From: Aporrectodea caliginosa
Lineage: Eukaryota > Annelida > Clitellata > Crassiclitellata > Lumbricidae
Direction of reading: 5' to 3'
DNA: 64,000 bases
NCBI GenBank assembly: GCA_020284085.1
Contig: JACEVL010000494.1
Span: 242,001-306,000, forward strand
In this document: in pieces, positions 23,403-38,400 of the stretch
How the letters are laid out: every line of letters begins with the position of its first letter
Position numbering within the stretch: position 1 is the first letter of the stretch
Notes under the pieces: generated by a model
Database searches by the model: none
Seen by the model: only the letters and a program-made list of their open reading frames with translations
Told to the model about the DNA's origin: nothing
Position numbers and translations under genes: made by a program

Positions 23403-26400
23403 CTAAAAGAACAGGAATATGAGTTATGATCCGAGAACTTCTGTAGCACCAGTGTAACAAGGCTCAAGGAATCAGTAAATGATAGCTGAAAGTATGGAAT
23501 GACAAAAGTATGGAATGACAAAAGTATGGAATCATAAAAGTACAGAACAACAAAAGTATAGAACAAAAGTGCGCAATAACAAAAGTACGGAACAACAAAA
23601 GTACAAAATGACAAACGTCTGGAATGACAAAAGTATGGACCAACAAAACTGGAACGACAAAAGTGTGGAACAACAAAAGTATGGAACGACAAAAATACAG
23701 AACAACAAAAGTGTGGAGCAACAAAAGTGCAGAACAGAAAGAGCATGAAATGACAAAACATCTGGAATGACAAAAGTATGGACCGTCAAAAGTACAAAAT
23801 GACAGAAGTTTAGATGCACAAAATGGCATTTGCTGCTCCCTACTTTTTCGTTCTATACCATTCAAAATTTTCTTCAATTTTCTTCAAATCAGTTACGAAT
23901 TGGTCATTTTTAGCGGGAAGAAAATTAAAGAAAATATAAATATATAAATAAAATTTACACATGATCAATGACACGAATGGGATGGACCGATTGGCATTAT
24001 TTTGCTGATTTCCGGTTCCGGATATTTGTCCTGCTGTTTTGCCAATTCTGGATTTGATCTGATTAATTGGCAATATTTATTTTGCTTTGGTTCTGAAATA
24101 CTTTAGTAATATTTACAATTTTGTCCGCCATTTTTGTTGAAACGTCGACTCATAATTTTATTACTTTACACGGATTTTCAATAATAAAGATTAACACATG
24201 TGGTCACCAAAACAGGTTACTAGTTTTGTATTAATGAAAAAAATTGTTTCTGGTCAAAAATATTACTTCTTTTGGTATTTGTATCGGTAGTCGAGGGATG
24301 CACTGATTCTGATTAATCATTCTAGGGCGAAATCTGGCGAAAACCAATTTGCGGATCTAGATTTGGTCCCTCCCTAATGGAAACCCTTACGTGGGCAGAG
24401 ATGCGCCCTCTAGGGACAGCTGGCTGATGTCAACGTTCTCTGTTGTCGGACGGCTTGGAACCGTGTTGCCAAACTTCTTCAGGTCAACGCGGTTGTTGGG
24501 GTTGATTGCTGGAGGACGACTCTCCCATCGCGGCTTAACGTACTCGTAAAGACCCTGAACAAAGAACATCAAGCTTTTAGATTGGCACAACTTCGATAAA
24601 AAAAGCTATCTTTATCTGGGGAGGGAGGCTTAGGATAATAGTAACACTCTGGCACGAAGAGCAGAAGATCAGTACAGACGCGTGATAGCTTCCCACTACC
24701 TAAAGGTCGACTCAGCCTTTCATTCGCCAGATGGCATTGGTAAAATGAGCAGTAGGACGTGATGGGTGCCTTACATGGCTCTCATATGGTTAAATTAGAC
24801 TCATGTAATAACTTGTGATCATTCCTTCATACTATAACTTGTAATCATACTGCGTTCATGTCAGTTTGAAATACTAAAAACTCAACTATTGCCTCAAACT
24901 TAATTCATCATTTACGTGTTGGCTGTTAAATGTCTCTTGTCAACAGCTGACATGATGATGATGAGCTAGCTCTCTGCCCAAAGGTAGGTCCATTCATTGG
25001 CTTTTATGCCATCCGGGGATGAGATGAGTGAAGTGGTTTCCAGTTGCCTTCCTCACAGACAATTATGGGTGAGCAACTCATCCAAGGTCGCTACGCAGTG
25101 TCTTGAGGTAGATTCGAACCCTCGACCCTAAGGTTACAAGGCACAGACCATACCGCTACACCACTGCGTCCCATCTGACATGATGACTCGTATGATACAA
25201 TGCAATACAGGATACCATAGATTCGATATTGCCCTCCTTCCAAAGCTCAAGAGTGCACAGATGACCAGACCACAGAACAAAGATGGTGCTAGGAGCCATT
25301 GTGAGTTAAGGACTTGCTCAAGGTCCCTACACAGTGACTGCTCAAACCTCACATTTCTATGTTACAGACAGAGGACTGTTTCCAATTGCCTACCATGACC
25401 CGCAAACAAATGTAATGTAATAGTAACTAATAATTACTAATAATGAGGCCCAATGGTGGCAAATGATCTAGTTTGGGCCAAAGTGGTCCTAGTTTGTGGG
25501 ACAAAGAGATCACGCCGATCCAAAGAGCAGAGAGGTCGGAGAGAGGCTGCAGAATGAGGACAGCGAATGAGATCTCCAAGGTATTTCAGAGTAAAACTCA
25601 GCTTGGACTTGAGGACCAAAACATGGACAACGAACTCAATGCGGGTTGTAAGAGGAAGCCAGTGCAGTTGATTCACCAAGTACAAGGAGACGTGAGAGAA
25701 TTTAAGAAGACGAGCAATCAATCTAGCAGCAGCTCAAAGGACAGACAGGATAGGAGCCAGGCGGATCTTGGCAAGGCCAATAAGAAGAGAGTTGCAATAG
25801 TCAATGAAAGACAGAATGAGACAACAGGCAAGACAAAGACAGACAGAAGAAGACAAAGAATAAGCGCTTGCCGACCTCCTTTCCTCCATCTCTCCCGTAT
25901 CCGCTCTGACGGTAGCCTCCGAATCCAGCCGCCGCATCAAAGATATTGTGAGAGTTGATCCAGACGGAACCAGCCTTGAGACTCATAGCGACCTCTAGCG
26001 CCAGGCTCACGTTCTCCGTCCAAACGCTCGCAGCCAATCCAAACTTTGTGTTGTTGCCGAGCTCGATCGCCTCCTTTGCCGTTCGAAATGGAAGAACAAC
26101 GGCGACTGGACCAAAAATCTACGCAGTTCAGGAATAACAACAATTATTAATCATAAAGAAAGAACTCCTTCGTTAGCATAAACCATAACATCTGCAAACG
26201 ACGTCAGTCTGTCATTTCTTAGTTTTTGTTTCTTGTTCATTCTTAATTCTGTCACCTGTAATTTCGTTAATTTAAGAATGTAATACTCAAATTCTGTCCC
26301 TGAATCACATATAATTCATATATAATTCATCACATAATAAAGAAACGTCACATGATGTTCTATAGGCAACTAATTCATTCGTCTCTAATTTTCTCCAGGA

Positions 26401-29400
26401 TATTTCATGGTGTAATGTTGTTGAGCACTGTCTTTTTGATTCTGAACTTACCGGCATTTTGAACGGTAAATTTAGATGCATAAATGACATGTTTCCGAAC
26501 ATTTTCGTAGTCTGTGCGTTTGACTTATGTTTGTTCAGCATTGCGCATGTGTGACATTGTGACGTTTGATTTTTTTCTGCCTTCAGGCGTAATAAAGCGC
26601 TGATAATTTGTTCAATTCCTTTAAAGACAAGTTTTCAGCCTGCTCCACAAGACACTCTCTCACATCTCTTGGCTTCCATTAATACTAATCCTACCACATG
26701 AGTTTCTTATCCAACTGTCACGTACTGTTCAAACGCTATTACCTCCTCGACGACAACCCGGGAGACCGTCTGAACACCAGTGATGAGCGTTGGTGGATAG
26801 TAGAGACCTTCCTTCGGAGTAACAGCACATGCCTGGAAAACCTTTAACAGAACAAGAAAGAAACACCTATCACAAATGCAAAATGCAGCATTCTTCAGGT
26901 GTCTGGGCAAGTACCAATCTGGCCTAACTAACCTCATTCATTCGTTTCAGAGATTTATACAGCGTCCTTTCAAGATTATCTACTCAGGAGCGCTCCCGAC
27001 CCAACAGTCTTGAGGTTAGAGAAGAACGTGGCCGCAAGGGCTCTAGGCATTAGGGGTAGAGCCACAGGGAGTCCATTCCAGATTGCAGGGCCAGCAACAG
27101 AAAAGGCATGGTGCTGCATAACAGATGTCCGCGACCGGGGAACCAAGGCAGAAGCTCAGCCTGCTTAGAGGAGCGGAGACAGCCACGACACTGGACGCTC
27201 AGGGTGGAGTAGCATAGCTTCTGTAAGTAAACAGGGGTCACACCCGCGAGGCAGCGCCAAACCAAGACAGTAAGTGTCACCAGCCAGTTGTTCTTGGAAT
27301 CGATATTGCATGATTGCATGTAAAATCGAGTTTACTTCATCTGTGAAGCATGGGACTCAGTCTCTAGAGACTAACTGGACAGGGATGTTACCATTTGTGA
27401 ACAAACTCTGGACTGAGCTGAGATATTTGCTGTTACTACTTAATATTACTATAATTCTTAACTCGATGATTGCCTGTCCTTGGACCGCAAAGTTTTGCGA
27501 GCTATGGCGGCCACTAAAAATCAGCTGCCCCTTCTCACACCTCCCCTCCTCCACTTCCACTTCCCACCCCTTACCCGCTCCTTTCCTCTACCATTCTCCT
27601 CTGCCCTGCCTTCCCCTCACCCTGCCCTGCGCTTCCCTCCTCCTCACCCTGCCCTCCACTCTCCTGCCCTCCCACTCCTGCCCTCCCCTTCCCCTCTCCC
27701 TCTCCTACCCCCTTCACTATCCATTCCCTTCACCTCCTCCCCCCCTTCCCCTTGACCCCTTACTCCACGGCCGTCCCCTGCCCCTCCCAATTCCTTCCCC
27801 TGCCATCTACCGAATAACGCAAAGCAGAGTACAGCCTGAGGTTAATAGAAACAGAAATGCCAGCTGCCATCTGGCAAATGACGCAGAGCAGAGCACAGCC
27901 TAAGGTTAATAGAAACATAAATGCGAGCTGCCATCTGGCGAATGACGCAGAGCAGAGCACAGCCTAAGGTTAATAGAAACAGAAATGCGAGCTGCCATCT
28001 GGCGAATGACGCAGAGCACAGCCTAACGTTAATAGAAACAGAAATGCGAGCTGCCATCTGGCGAATGACGCAGAGTACAGCCTACGGTTAAGAGAAATAG
28101 AAATGCGAACTGCCATCTGGCGAATGACGCAGAGTACAGCCTAAGGTTAATAGAAACAGAAATGCGAGCTGCCATCTGGCGAATGACGCAAAGCAGTCTA
28201 AGGTTAATAGAAACAGAAATGCGAGCTGCCATCTGGCGAATGACGCAGTAAGAAGTGACACGTGAAGACTGAAGGATAAACGATCACTTCCTTTTCATTA
28301 AATTATTCATTCTTGCTACTACTAACACTGAAAGTTATTTGTAGAGGCAATCTCACGTAGAAAAACAAAATAAAATTCCATTCACATCACTGTACACAAA
28401 TCTAATTATGACAATGGTCATAATATAATATTATACAGTTGCTATGTCTGTAGGCCTGTATATTGTTTTCTATGTGTACCAAATGAAGAAGCAACGCAGT
28501 CCCTTAAATTAGCCTGAGAGGCAGCCATAGGTATGAAGAATTATCGACTTAATTTTCTTAGCCTCAACATATTTTTCTTAGCCTCGCCATATGAGGGCGG
28601 ATGGCCAGTCCTTTCCCTCGCAGTCTCATCTTCCCTCTGAGAATGTATGGTCAGTGTACTCATTATAGCCGAGTTGGCTGGGGGGTGTCGCAGGTGGAGC
28701 AGAAATTTTGGAACAAATTTCTTCCCTGGTGGGACTTGGGCCTCTGAACTCTCAGTCAACAGTCCAGCCTACGATATTAAACCAATAGACAATTACATAC
28801 CCCAACATGTACCACATGACCACTGTAAAAACTACTAAATGACTCTACTACTAAAAGACTTAGTACTAAATGACTCTAGTACTAAATGACCCTAGTACTA
28901 AATGACTCTAGTATTAAATGACCCTACCAATAAATGACTCTAGTACTAAATGACTCTGCTAATAATGACTCTAATACTCAATGACTCTAGTACTAAATAA
29001 CTCTAGTACTAAACTACTCTACTAATAAATGACTCTAGTACTAAATGACTCTAATAATATATGGCTCCAGTGCTAAGGACTATGACCCTACCAATAAATG
29101 ACTCTAGTACTAAATGACTCTGCTAATAATGACTCTAATACTCAATGACTCTAGTACTAAATAACTCTAGTACTAAACTACTCTACTAATAAATGACTCT
29201 AGTACTAAATGACTCTAATAATATATGGCTCCAGTGCTAAGGACTATAGTATTAAATGACCCTACCAATAAATGACTCTAGTACTAAATGACTTAGGCAT
29301 CTACTTGTTAATAAACCCATTATGACCATAATTATTTTCTTACATCTGCTCCTTCGCGTCGTGCTGACTCAACAAGTTCCTCGACACTCTTAAGCTGTGA

Positions 29401-32400
29401 CTCGTCGATGACGGCTCCCATGTCGATGACTTTGTCAAGGCAATGTCCAAGTCGTAGCTGACCCATTCGTCGTTTCAGCCGTGACACAAAGTCGTCAAAG
29501 ATTGACTCCTGGATCAGGAGTCGAGAACCAGCACTGCAGACCTAAAGAAGCAAAGAAGAAAGTCCATTGAAAATGAAGAAAACTCCCCTAGAATGTCTAT
29601 AAACAACTATTTGAAGAAGTATAACCCGTTAATAAATTGTGTTAAATATTCAATGTCCTAAAATCCTGTCTAAACATTCCATAGATTCATTCGTCGTTCT
29701 GTCTCCTCCTCCATATTCACAACTTTAGTTCATGCTTTTGTATTTTCTCGGATTGACTACTGCAATTCCCTTCTTGTTGGTCTTCCTAAGGTTCGTCTCT
29801 CTCCTCTTCAGTCGGTCCTCAACACAGCTGCTAGACTGATAGCCCGCCTTCTTCGGTACTCTCACATCTCTACCTTTATGTTTGACGAACTTCATTGGCT
29901 CCCTCTGCGTGCTCGCATACAATTTAAAATCCTCTCTCTGATCTTCAAGGCTCAGAGGGGTCTTGCCCCGCAATATCTGGTTGGCGTAATACTTCGGCCT
30001 CACTCAGCTTCCTCCCACCGTCCACTTCGTTCCTTCAATAGACTTGACCTCTTGGTTCCCCGTAGTAGAACTGCTATGGCTCAGGCTCGTTCCTTTGCTT
30101 CAATTGGTCCCTCTCTTTGGAATGCTCTTTTCTTCTTCTGTTCGCTCTAAAATTCTCTCTGGCAGTCTCTCTTCTTCCTTCGCTTTTCTCAAAACCTGTT
30201 TATTTTCGCGGGGCTTAGCACACTGGGAGCGCTTCTGAACGGTTCACCCTACGAGAGGCGCTTTACAAATACTTAAATACGATACGATACGATAGATGGC
30301 GAATGGTTAGCGACACTCTATACACGCTCAATAATTAATGTTCAACAGCTGACAGTAGGACGGCAGCTCAACATTAAACGTTTAAGATAAGGTTTTCAAA
30401 TATATTCGTTAGGTGGCGTTAGAGTAGGTTGCTCCATTCTTACTTCATCTATATCGATTTCAATCAATGCCTGTTAATATCCGCTGTAATAACACTACAC
30501 CAGAAATCAATTGATCATCACTTCTGAGACAAAATAAGGAGACACTGACCAATTTCAGAATGCATAGAAAAAGTTGTGTTTATCAAAACTCAAGAGATTC
30601 TAGGAAAACATTGCAGGATTGTAGGAAGGGGCTATAGGAAAGAGATTCTAGGAAGAGATTACAGGAAAGAGTAAAGAAAGAGATAACAGGAAAGAGATCA
30701 TAGGAAGAGATTATAGGAAAGAGATAATGGGAGAGAGATCATAGGAAAGCGATTGTAAGTAGAGATTATTATAGGAGACAGATAATAGGAAGAGATTATA
30801 GCAAGAGACTGTAGCAAAGAGATAGCAGGAAAGAGATCATATAAGTAAGACATTGTAGGAAGGGATTACACTCATTACAGAGATTATAGAAAAGAGATAA
30901 CAGGAAAGAATTAAAGAGAAATTGGGACGAGAGGATTGGACATAACACAGTTCAGTCAATGACATTGACCGACCTGTCCCTGGTTGAACCAGATGGCGTC
31001 TACAACACCCTCGACTGTGCTATCCAGATCAGCTGAGTCAAATATGAGGACAGGAGACTTGCCCCCCAGCTCCAGAGACAGCTTCTTCCCAGACCCAGCG
31101 GTTGCACGACGCAGCAACTGTCCCACCTGAACACACAATTTAACCAAACTCAGCATCAGATGGACACCAGTACAGATGATCACCATCATCAACATCATCA
31201 TCACCATCACCACCACCACCATCATCACCATCGTCATCCTCATCATCATTATCATCACTACCACCGTCATCATCATCACCGCCACCGTCATCACCACCAC
31301 CATCATCATCATCATCATCATTGTCATCATCATCTAATTGGATATGAAGCCATCCAATTAATGAAGCAGATTGTTTCTCACCTGGTATCCTCTTTTGGGT
31401 AAAAATTCACAGATCCTCTTTTAACCCAGAGCATATAAATTTGCAGTCCCTCTTTTAACCCAAATAACCAATAATTTCAAATTCTCATCTAAAGAAACAT
31501 GGGTCTAATTGTATTATTTTTTTCCTGAGATTCCAGGTACATACGATCATTTGGGACTGACAGAAGCTCCAAAAAGTAATATAATTATTATCATTATCGT
31601 TGTTACGATTATTATTTTTATTGTCATTATCATCATAATTATCATTATTGTTATTATTATTAATAACAATGAGTAGGTTTCTTGAAGAGGTGCTATATCA
31701 AATTCATGAAATGAACGAATGAATGAATTAAATGGCAGAAAACATCACGAATTGGTTACTGATGCATGGCTACTATGGAAAGTAATTCATACAGGTTTTA
31801 TGTTTACAAAATGCTACTTACTTACTTACTTACTTAAAGGCAGACTGCAGCTTGAAGAAGAAGAAGATAAGAGCAGTCCCTTAAACTAGCCCTGAGGCAG
31901 CCATGGGTATGAAGTGTTAGCGACTTCATTTTCTTAGCCTCGGCATATGAGGTCGGGTGCCCAATCCTCTCCCTCACCGTCTCATCTTCCCACCGACAGT
32001 GTACAGTCAGTGTACTCATTATAGCTGAGTTGGCAGGGGGTGCTGTTGGAACAGAAATCTCGACCCAAACTTTCTGCCGTGGTGGGGATTTGAACCCCCG
32101 ACCTCTTGACTGACAGTCCAGCGTGCTAGCAACTGCACTATCGAGCAGCCCCCTGCAGCTTGAAGAGTGGGATAATCTGGGGTTCCAACCTCCGTTGATC
32201 CAGTGAATCCAACTTTGTCGACGTCTGGGTGGTTGGCCAACATGGAACCCATCGAGCCAGGGCCGGTGATGACATTGAAGACTCCAGGCGGAAGACCGGC
32301 CTCGGCGCATATTTCGGCAAAGAGCAGAGCGCTCAGACGTGTGTACGTCGCCGGCTTCAGGACGACGGTGTTGCCCATCGCCAAAGCAGGACAGACCTTC

Positions 32401-35400
32401 CACGTCAGAAGCATCAGCGGAAAATTCCAAGGAACTATGGCACCCACCACACCTTAACAAACAACAAAGTCAAATCTCAGTCACATGATACAAGTAGTAG
32501 TAGTAGCAGTAGTAGTTTCAGTTTAACGACACTGTGTGATAACAAAGATCATTAGCGTTGCCCTTCTCCTTCATCCAGGCTTGGGACTGTACGATCTGTG
32601 GCAGAGTTTCACATGCTACAACATTCAACAATCCTTACAACTACAGAACAAGGAGTAGGAACAAGAGTAAAGGAATCAAAACGCAGTTGTCGTTTGACGA
32701 GACATTTGCTGGTTCATCATCGTGAAACAGAAATGCTGAAACACGCTTTAAAACACTGCTCAAAAACGAAGACAAAAATTACAACTTCCTTTCACTCTTA
32801 TTATCATCAATGTTTAGAAATACTTTTTTTACTGTTTGAGTCTTGCATATGTAGTTATAGCTGTAGTGAGCCATCGTCATCATCATCATCTTCATCACCA
32901 CTATCATCACCGTTGATGATGAAAATGTCAATGACAATGACATCATCACCATCATCATCACCATCATCAAAATCATCATCATCATCAATCTCTTCCTGTT
33001 CCTTTTCATCATCATGATCTACATCATATTAATCATTGTCATCATTGTAATCGATCATAATCATCATCATCATCGACATTATCACCGCCATCATCACCAT
33101 CGATGATGACAACGCTGATGACAGTGACATCATCACCATCATCATCACCATCATCAACATCATCATCACCATCATCAACATCATCATCACCATCATCAAC
33201 ATCATCATCACCATCATCAACATCATCATCACCATCATCCTCTGGCTGCTCTTTTTCATCATCATGATCTGCAACATGCTAATCATTGTCATCATCATAC
33301 TCATCATCATCGTCATTATCATCGTCACCATCTCACCAATAGACTTCCAGTTGGCCATTTCCGTATCGACAAGTTGCGCCCAACCGGCGTGATGGTAGAG
33401 ATGGCGTACGACGATTGGCACATCAGAATCTCTCGACTCACGAATCGGTTTTCCATTGTCAAGGCTTTCGACGACACTCAACAGTCGCATGTGCTTCTGG
33501 ACATGACGCGCAATACTATACAAAGAACAGGCAGGAATGTAATTGTAGTGTAATGTAATTAGCAACTTCTATTGCGCCGGTGTCTAATGCACAAGGCATT
33601 AACCGATGGCCTCCCAAAGCCAAGCCATAATCAGGCCAACATCTAGAAGATCAATCCGTAAGAGACGGATAAGCAATTTGAAATAGGTAAGTTTTCAGCC
33701 GAGAACGAAATGACACTTGTAAGCGACTGAGCACAGCGTACAGACACAGGAAGAGAGTTCCAAAAGGTAAGTCCAGCAACTGAAAAAGCTCAATTGCCAA
33801 GAACAGTTCTTGATTTCGGTATGACCATACAAAGATGATCAGATGACCTCATTGAATAATGATATGTCTGCGGAATAAGAACTGATTTTAAATATTGTGG
33901 TTGGCCAAAGTTTACAGTTTTATATACTATGAGCCCCAGTTTGAAACGAATTCTTTGCTGAACAGGAAGCCAATGCAAAGATTTAAGCACAGAGTTTACA
34001 TACATACAAGACCATAATTATAGCAGAACAGGACAGGAGATGAAGAAGAGACAGTGAGAAGAACAAGAACAAACAATGAGAACAACAAGAACAGATAATG
34101 CAAATCGTAATCTCAAGATATGTACATCCTAGGGAATGCAAACCCTGGGTCTTTTTTCGAAACCCGGGTTTCGGGTTTGACCGCCGTGAAAACCCGGGTT
34201 TGGACGGGTTAACAAATTTTACATGATAAATATTATTACTGCACTATTTCTTGCGTAAGAACAACGTCGTCGTATGCAGCTACAAGTCCAACGTTCTCCA
34301 ACAGTCAAGAATTTTGCATAAAAAGAAAACTTTAGGATAATCGCGATATTTTTTATATAGGCCCTAAGCAGTGTTTTTCAATAAAAAATGTTCCGGAACT
34401 GAACGATTCCAGAACAGTTATGGAAGACATTGCAAGGGTTCCGAAGGCCTAAACCTGAGCCTCTAATTTTATAGCATCTTGAATACCAATAAACACTGAA
34501 AACGATGAATATAAATTAAATTAACTAAATAATTTTTTATTAAAAATGCAAGTAAATAAAATAATTTTTAGCAGCTTGAAAAAATTCTCGGAATGCCGTT
34601 CCGGAGCGTTCTGTCTGAAAGAAACATTGCATAGGCCTATAAAAATTATTGTCAAATGACAGCTTAATCGTCTAGATCTCAGCTTTAGGCCATTCCAGTG
34701 CCTGCCCAAGAAGATAATTTAGTCATCGTTACTCTGCAACCCAATTTGGCAGAGCCAGAACTTACTAAAGTAGATGCTGCTTTGGAGACATATCGCTGCC
34801 TGTGATTGTGCTTGGACTAAGAGGCCTACCGTCATTGGCTTCGTCAGAACGACAAGGGTCACCAACGTCCTTGTGTTTCAGCAGGTTTATCTTATGCTTG
34901 GACCCGAGATGAATAGCCTATGCATATTTCTTGTTGCACCGCTGGCAATTTTTGCTGCGAGTTACATAACTGACATTGAGCCGTCTGGCCCTCAGAATCG
35001 TGAACGAAATGATCCCAAACACCACCCTTTACATTTGCTGATATAGACATTGTTTGGATTTGTGTCTGAAATCACTAAATTCAAATAAAATCAGTTTACT
35101 GCTATTATTTACGAATTCGAAGCTACGACGCCGACGTGTCAAAACACTGAACATTAGTCACTGGTAGTGTGAAATGGGAAGCCACACTCATACGAAGTCA
35201 CCAATAAAGATATGGAATGAGCCGATAAATAAGTAGTTAGAAGTTGTATTACGTAAACCCGTTATCAACCACTATTACGTTATATTTCCATTACTCTGCA
35301 TTTGTGAGTTTCACACCGTGAAGGACGGTGAAAGTTACGATTTTCAAACCCGTCGAACCCGGGTTTCAATCGCGTTCAAACCCGGGTTTCGGGTTTGGAA

Positions 35401-38400
35401 AAAAGCCGGGTAACCCGGGTTACCCGGGTTCGGGTAACCCGGGTTTGCATTCCCTAGTACATCCCCAAAAACGCGACGTCGGGGAACCAGCGTATTTATA
35501 TAAGTGCACACCACACTCAATGAACAATAAAAGAACAGTAAGTAAGAGCAACAACAACAGGCAGTATTGTATTGTATCTAGGCAGAATGAAAAAAAGGAG
35601 CAGGTAAGAAGAAGCAGAACAAGATGACTCAAAGTAGTGAATACAAGAATACATTGGACACAATTTCAACACGTAATCGAAGAATTTTTCACAGCACCTT
35701 CTACAATCCTAGCAACTGAGCAAAAAGGTGTACCATAAGTGGAAAGAGTTCAAAGGAAGATCGTCCTATTCAAATTGCAGAACAACACAAAAAATACAGG
35801 AACAGGTAAACCTTTAGATGGTAATGTAATAAGACATTTATATAGCGCCACTAAGAGTTCAGAAACACAACAACAGCCATTACCTGTACAGAATCCTGGC
35901 TCTGTAATGGCCAGATGTTTTGCTCCATGAGTCATAAGCCTTCTTGGCAGCTGCCACAGCCAAGTCCACGTCCTCCTTCTCACCCTGGAGCGTTGATGCC
36001 AGAACCTTTCCTGCAAAAATGTTCATCAAACACTCGAGATTTTAACCAAGAAAACAAATGTATTCTGTTCAGACCATCACAAAAGTCTTAGTAGATAGAT
36101 AGATATTCATTTTATTTTCTGACAGGTTGACAGACCGTGACCAGTTACAATAGAAAAAAGTGCAAAATAATTAAATCATTAGAGGACAAAAACAGTCAGG
36201 TATACAGTCAAGTGAGATAGTAGGAGGATCACATACAGGAAAAGCAGGATGAGGAATAGGAGGAAGAGAAATAGGAGGAGGAATGGGAGGAGGAACAAGC
36301 AAAAGACAGCAAGAGTAAACAAGGAAGAGGAGAATTAGGATGAGGAGAAGATGAAATGAAAAAAGAGGAAAAGCAACAGGAGGAGCAAGAGGAGGAAGAG
36401 CAAGAGGAGGAGTGAGAAAATGGAGCAAGAGGCAGAGGAGGAATAGCAGAACAGGACAGCAGATGAAGAAGAAACAGGCTGGAAAAGAATGACAAAGAAA
36501 TGGAGGAGGAAAGGGACTGAAATTCTTACCAGTTGATGGACATATCGTTTCATAGGTTTTCCTTCCTTCTGGGATCACCCATTTGTTGTCAATGAAATGA
36601 CCAAACTTCTTTCCATGGTCGTCTATCCACGCCTACATTTACATCAAACACACACAAACTTCCTCTTATTCTTCCACATCTATAGGCCTAACACAGACAA
36701 ACTCTGATTAGCAGCAGTGATGGGCAAAAGTTAACTAAACAGTTTGCAAACTTTTAGTTAAACTACATTTTTTAGTAAAGGCAGAAGTTTAACTAGTAAA
36801 ATATAGTTTAGCTACAACGATTGTTCCACTAATATTTTTAGTTATTGACTAAAAGTTTAACAAAATCAGCAACTATGCAACTATCTTCTGCAATGACTGT
36901 AATGAGTAACTGGTTTTATTACTCAAGTCTAGTGAACTGCATTGCATAGCATGATGCATCATCATTTGCATTAGCAACTTTCTTCATGATTTTCTGGTAG
37001 AACAGCAGGACTACTAGTTTAGTAGTCCTTTAGTTTAGATTACACAGTTTGCAAGTGAAATTGTCATTGATAATAATAATTATATTCGTTTATTGAGAAA
37101 GACAACTCTAATTGGCACACCGCAATCAGTTCAATGTATTTAAGCACAGGAACTTGTTTCATCAATCCAGCTTCATTGTGAAAATTTGAAAAAGGAAAAG
37201 AAGTTTCTTTCATCAAACCAACTTCTATTAAAGTAAAGAAGTTTATTTTCATCAGCCCAACTGCCCATCTGATTAGGAAACCAAAAAAACGGGTGTATGA
37301 ATTATAATAATAATATTATCATTCTCATCGTTATCACAATAATAATAATATTCATAATATGACAATCATCATGCAGTAAGATTACATGATTATAGTATTA
37401 GCATAATACATTATGATATGATAAGTTTAACAGGAGTCGAATTTAACTGTATGGCAGCCTGCAAGGTGCCCATCTGTCCTACTACTCATTTTACAGTTGC
37501 CCCTAGGGAGTTGAAGGTTGAGTCAACCTTATGGGGTTAGTGGGAATCTGTGTCCTAATCTTTGTACCAGTGTGTTACCATTCAACCATTTCCCCGCCTC
37601 ATCATCATTTTTACCCAAAGAATGAAATCATATTTATTAATTATTATTATTATAATTTTTTACCCGAGGTATCTATAATCCCTCAGGTGTTAGATGTTAA
37701 TAATCAATGTTAACTCTGGAGTGGCCATCCTTGTCAAGATCTGGAAGAACAAAGTGCTGTGGAACGCAACAGCGTTGAAACGTTGGATCACAACCGACAG
37801 GCACTGGAACAAGTAATTGGTTTCTCTTATGTCGCCCAAAATTTGGCCCAGGAGACGATCCAGGGGTGCAAGAAAGGGGAGTCCCATGGCGTTAATTGGT
37901 CCCATGGTTTCAAAAGTGGGACAAAGTGATAGGATTTGCATCAGTTGGGTGTATTAGGCATTTTTCCTGGCTTCAGCCAGTTCTTCAGCTCTTCTGGCTG
38001 GTTGGAGGTTGTGGACAAGTAAGAGTCAGTTGCTGTGTCAGCAACTGTGACATCCCAGGTCAAGCAGCGGCCCGAGAGCCACGGAATCTTTATTATTATT
38101 ATATTATTATTATGGTAAATGTGTACTTTAGCGTCGTAAATTATTAGCTCATTGTAGCATTATTATTTTCATCAATCCAACTTCTACTTTGGTGAGAATC
38201 CTTTTCATCGATCCAGCTTCCATTTACGCAAAAATTCGTTTCATCATTCCAGCTTCCATTTTAGCAGGAATTATTTTTCATCAATATAACTTCTTTTTAA
38301 TTAAGAATAATTTTTCATCAATCCAGTTTCTATTTAAGCAGGATTCTTTTCATCAATCCCACTTCTATTTAGGGAAAAATTATTCTCATCAATCCCACTT

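Noticed and set aside
23515..23877. Frames rich in repeated FVVPYFC / KYRTTK motifs
   Set aside because: Translation of the minisatellite in ALDH16A1 intron 10.
24950..25175. Possible tRNA gene
   Set aside because: A- and B-box-like motifs are present, but repeated copies with a common body show it is a tRNA-derived SINE. The same applies at 31870-32155 and 46178-46440.
27274..27903. Pro/Leu-rich 209-codon frame
   Set aside because: It runs through a pyrimidine-rich tract and into a minisatellite; no domain is visible.
31160..31402. His-rich open frame
   Set aside because: It is the translation of an (ATC)n tract; the minus frame reads poly-Met. No start context or conservation.
31834..32460. 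208-codon minus frame overlapping ALDH16A1 exon 5
   Set aside because: It reads exon 5 in the wrong frame and continues through a SINE; the conserved ALDH frame is the other one.
34774..35046. 90-codon frame inside the hAT-type element
   Set aside because: No transposase or zinc-finger motif could be read in either strand.
36171..36578. Leu/Ser/Pro-rich minus frames
   Set aside because: Translation of the (AGGAGG)n tract running into the ALDH16A1 exon 2 donor.
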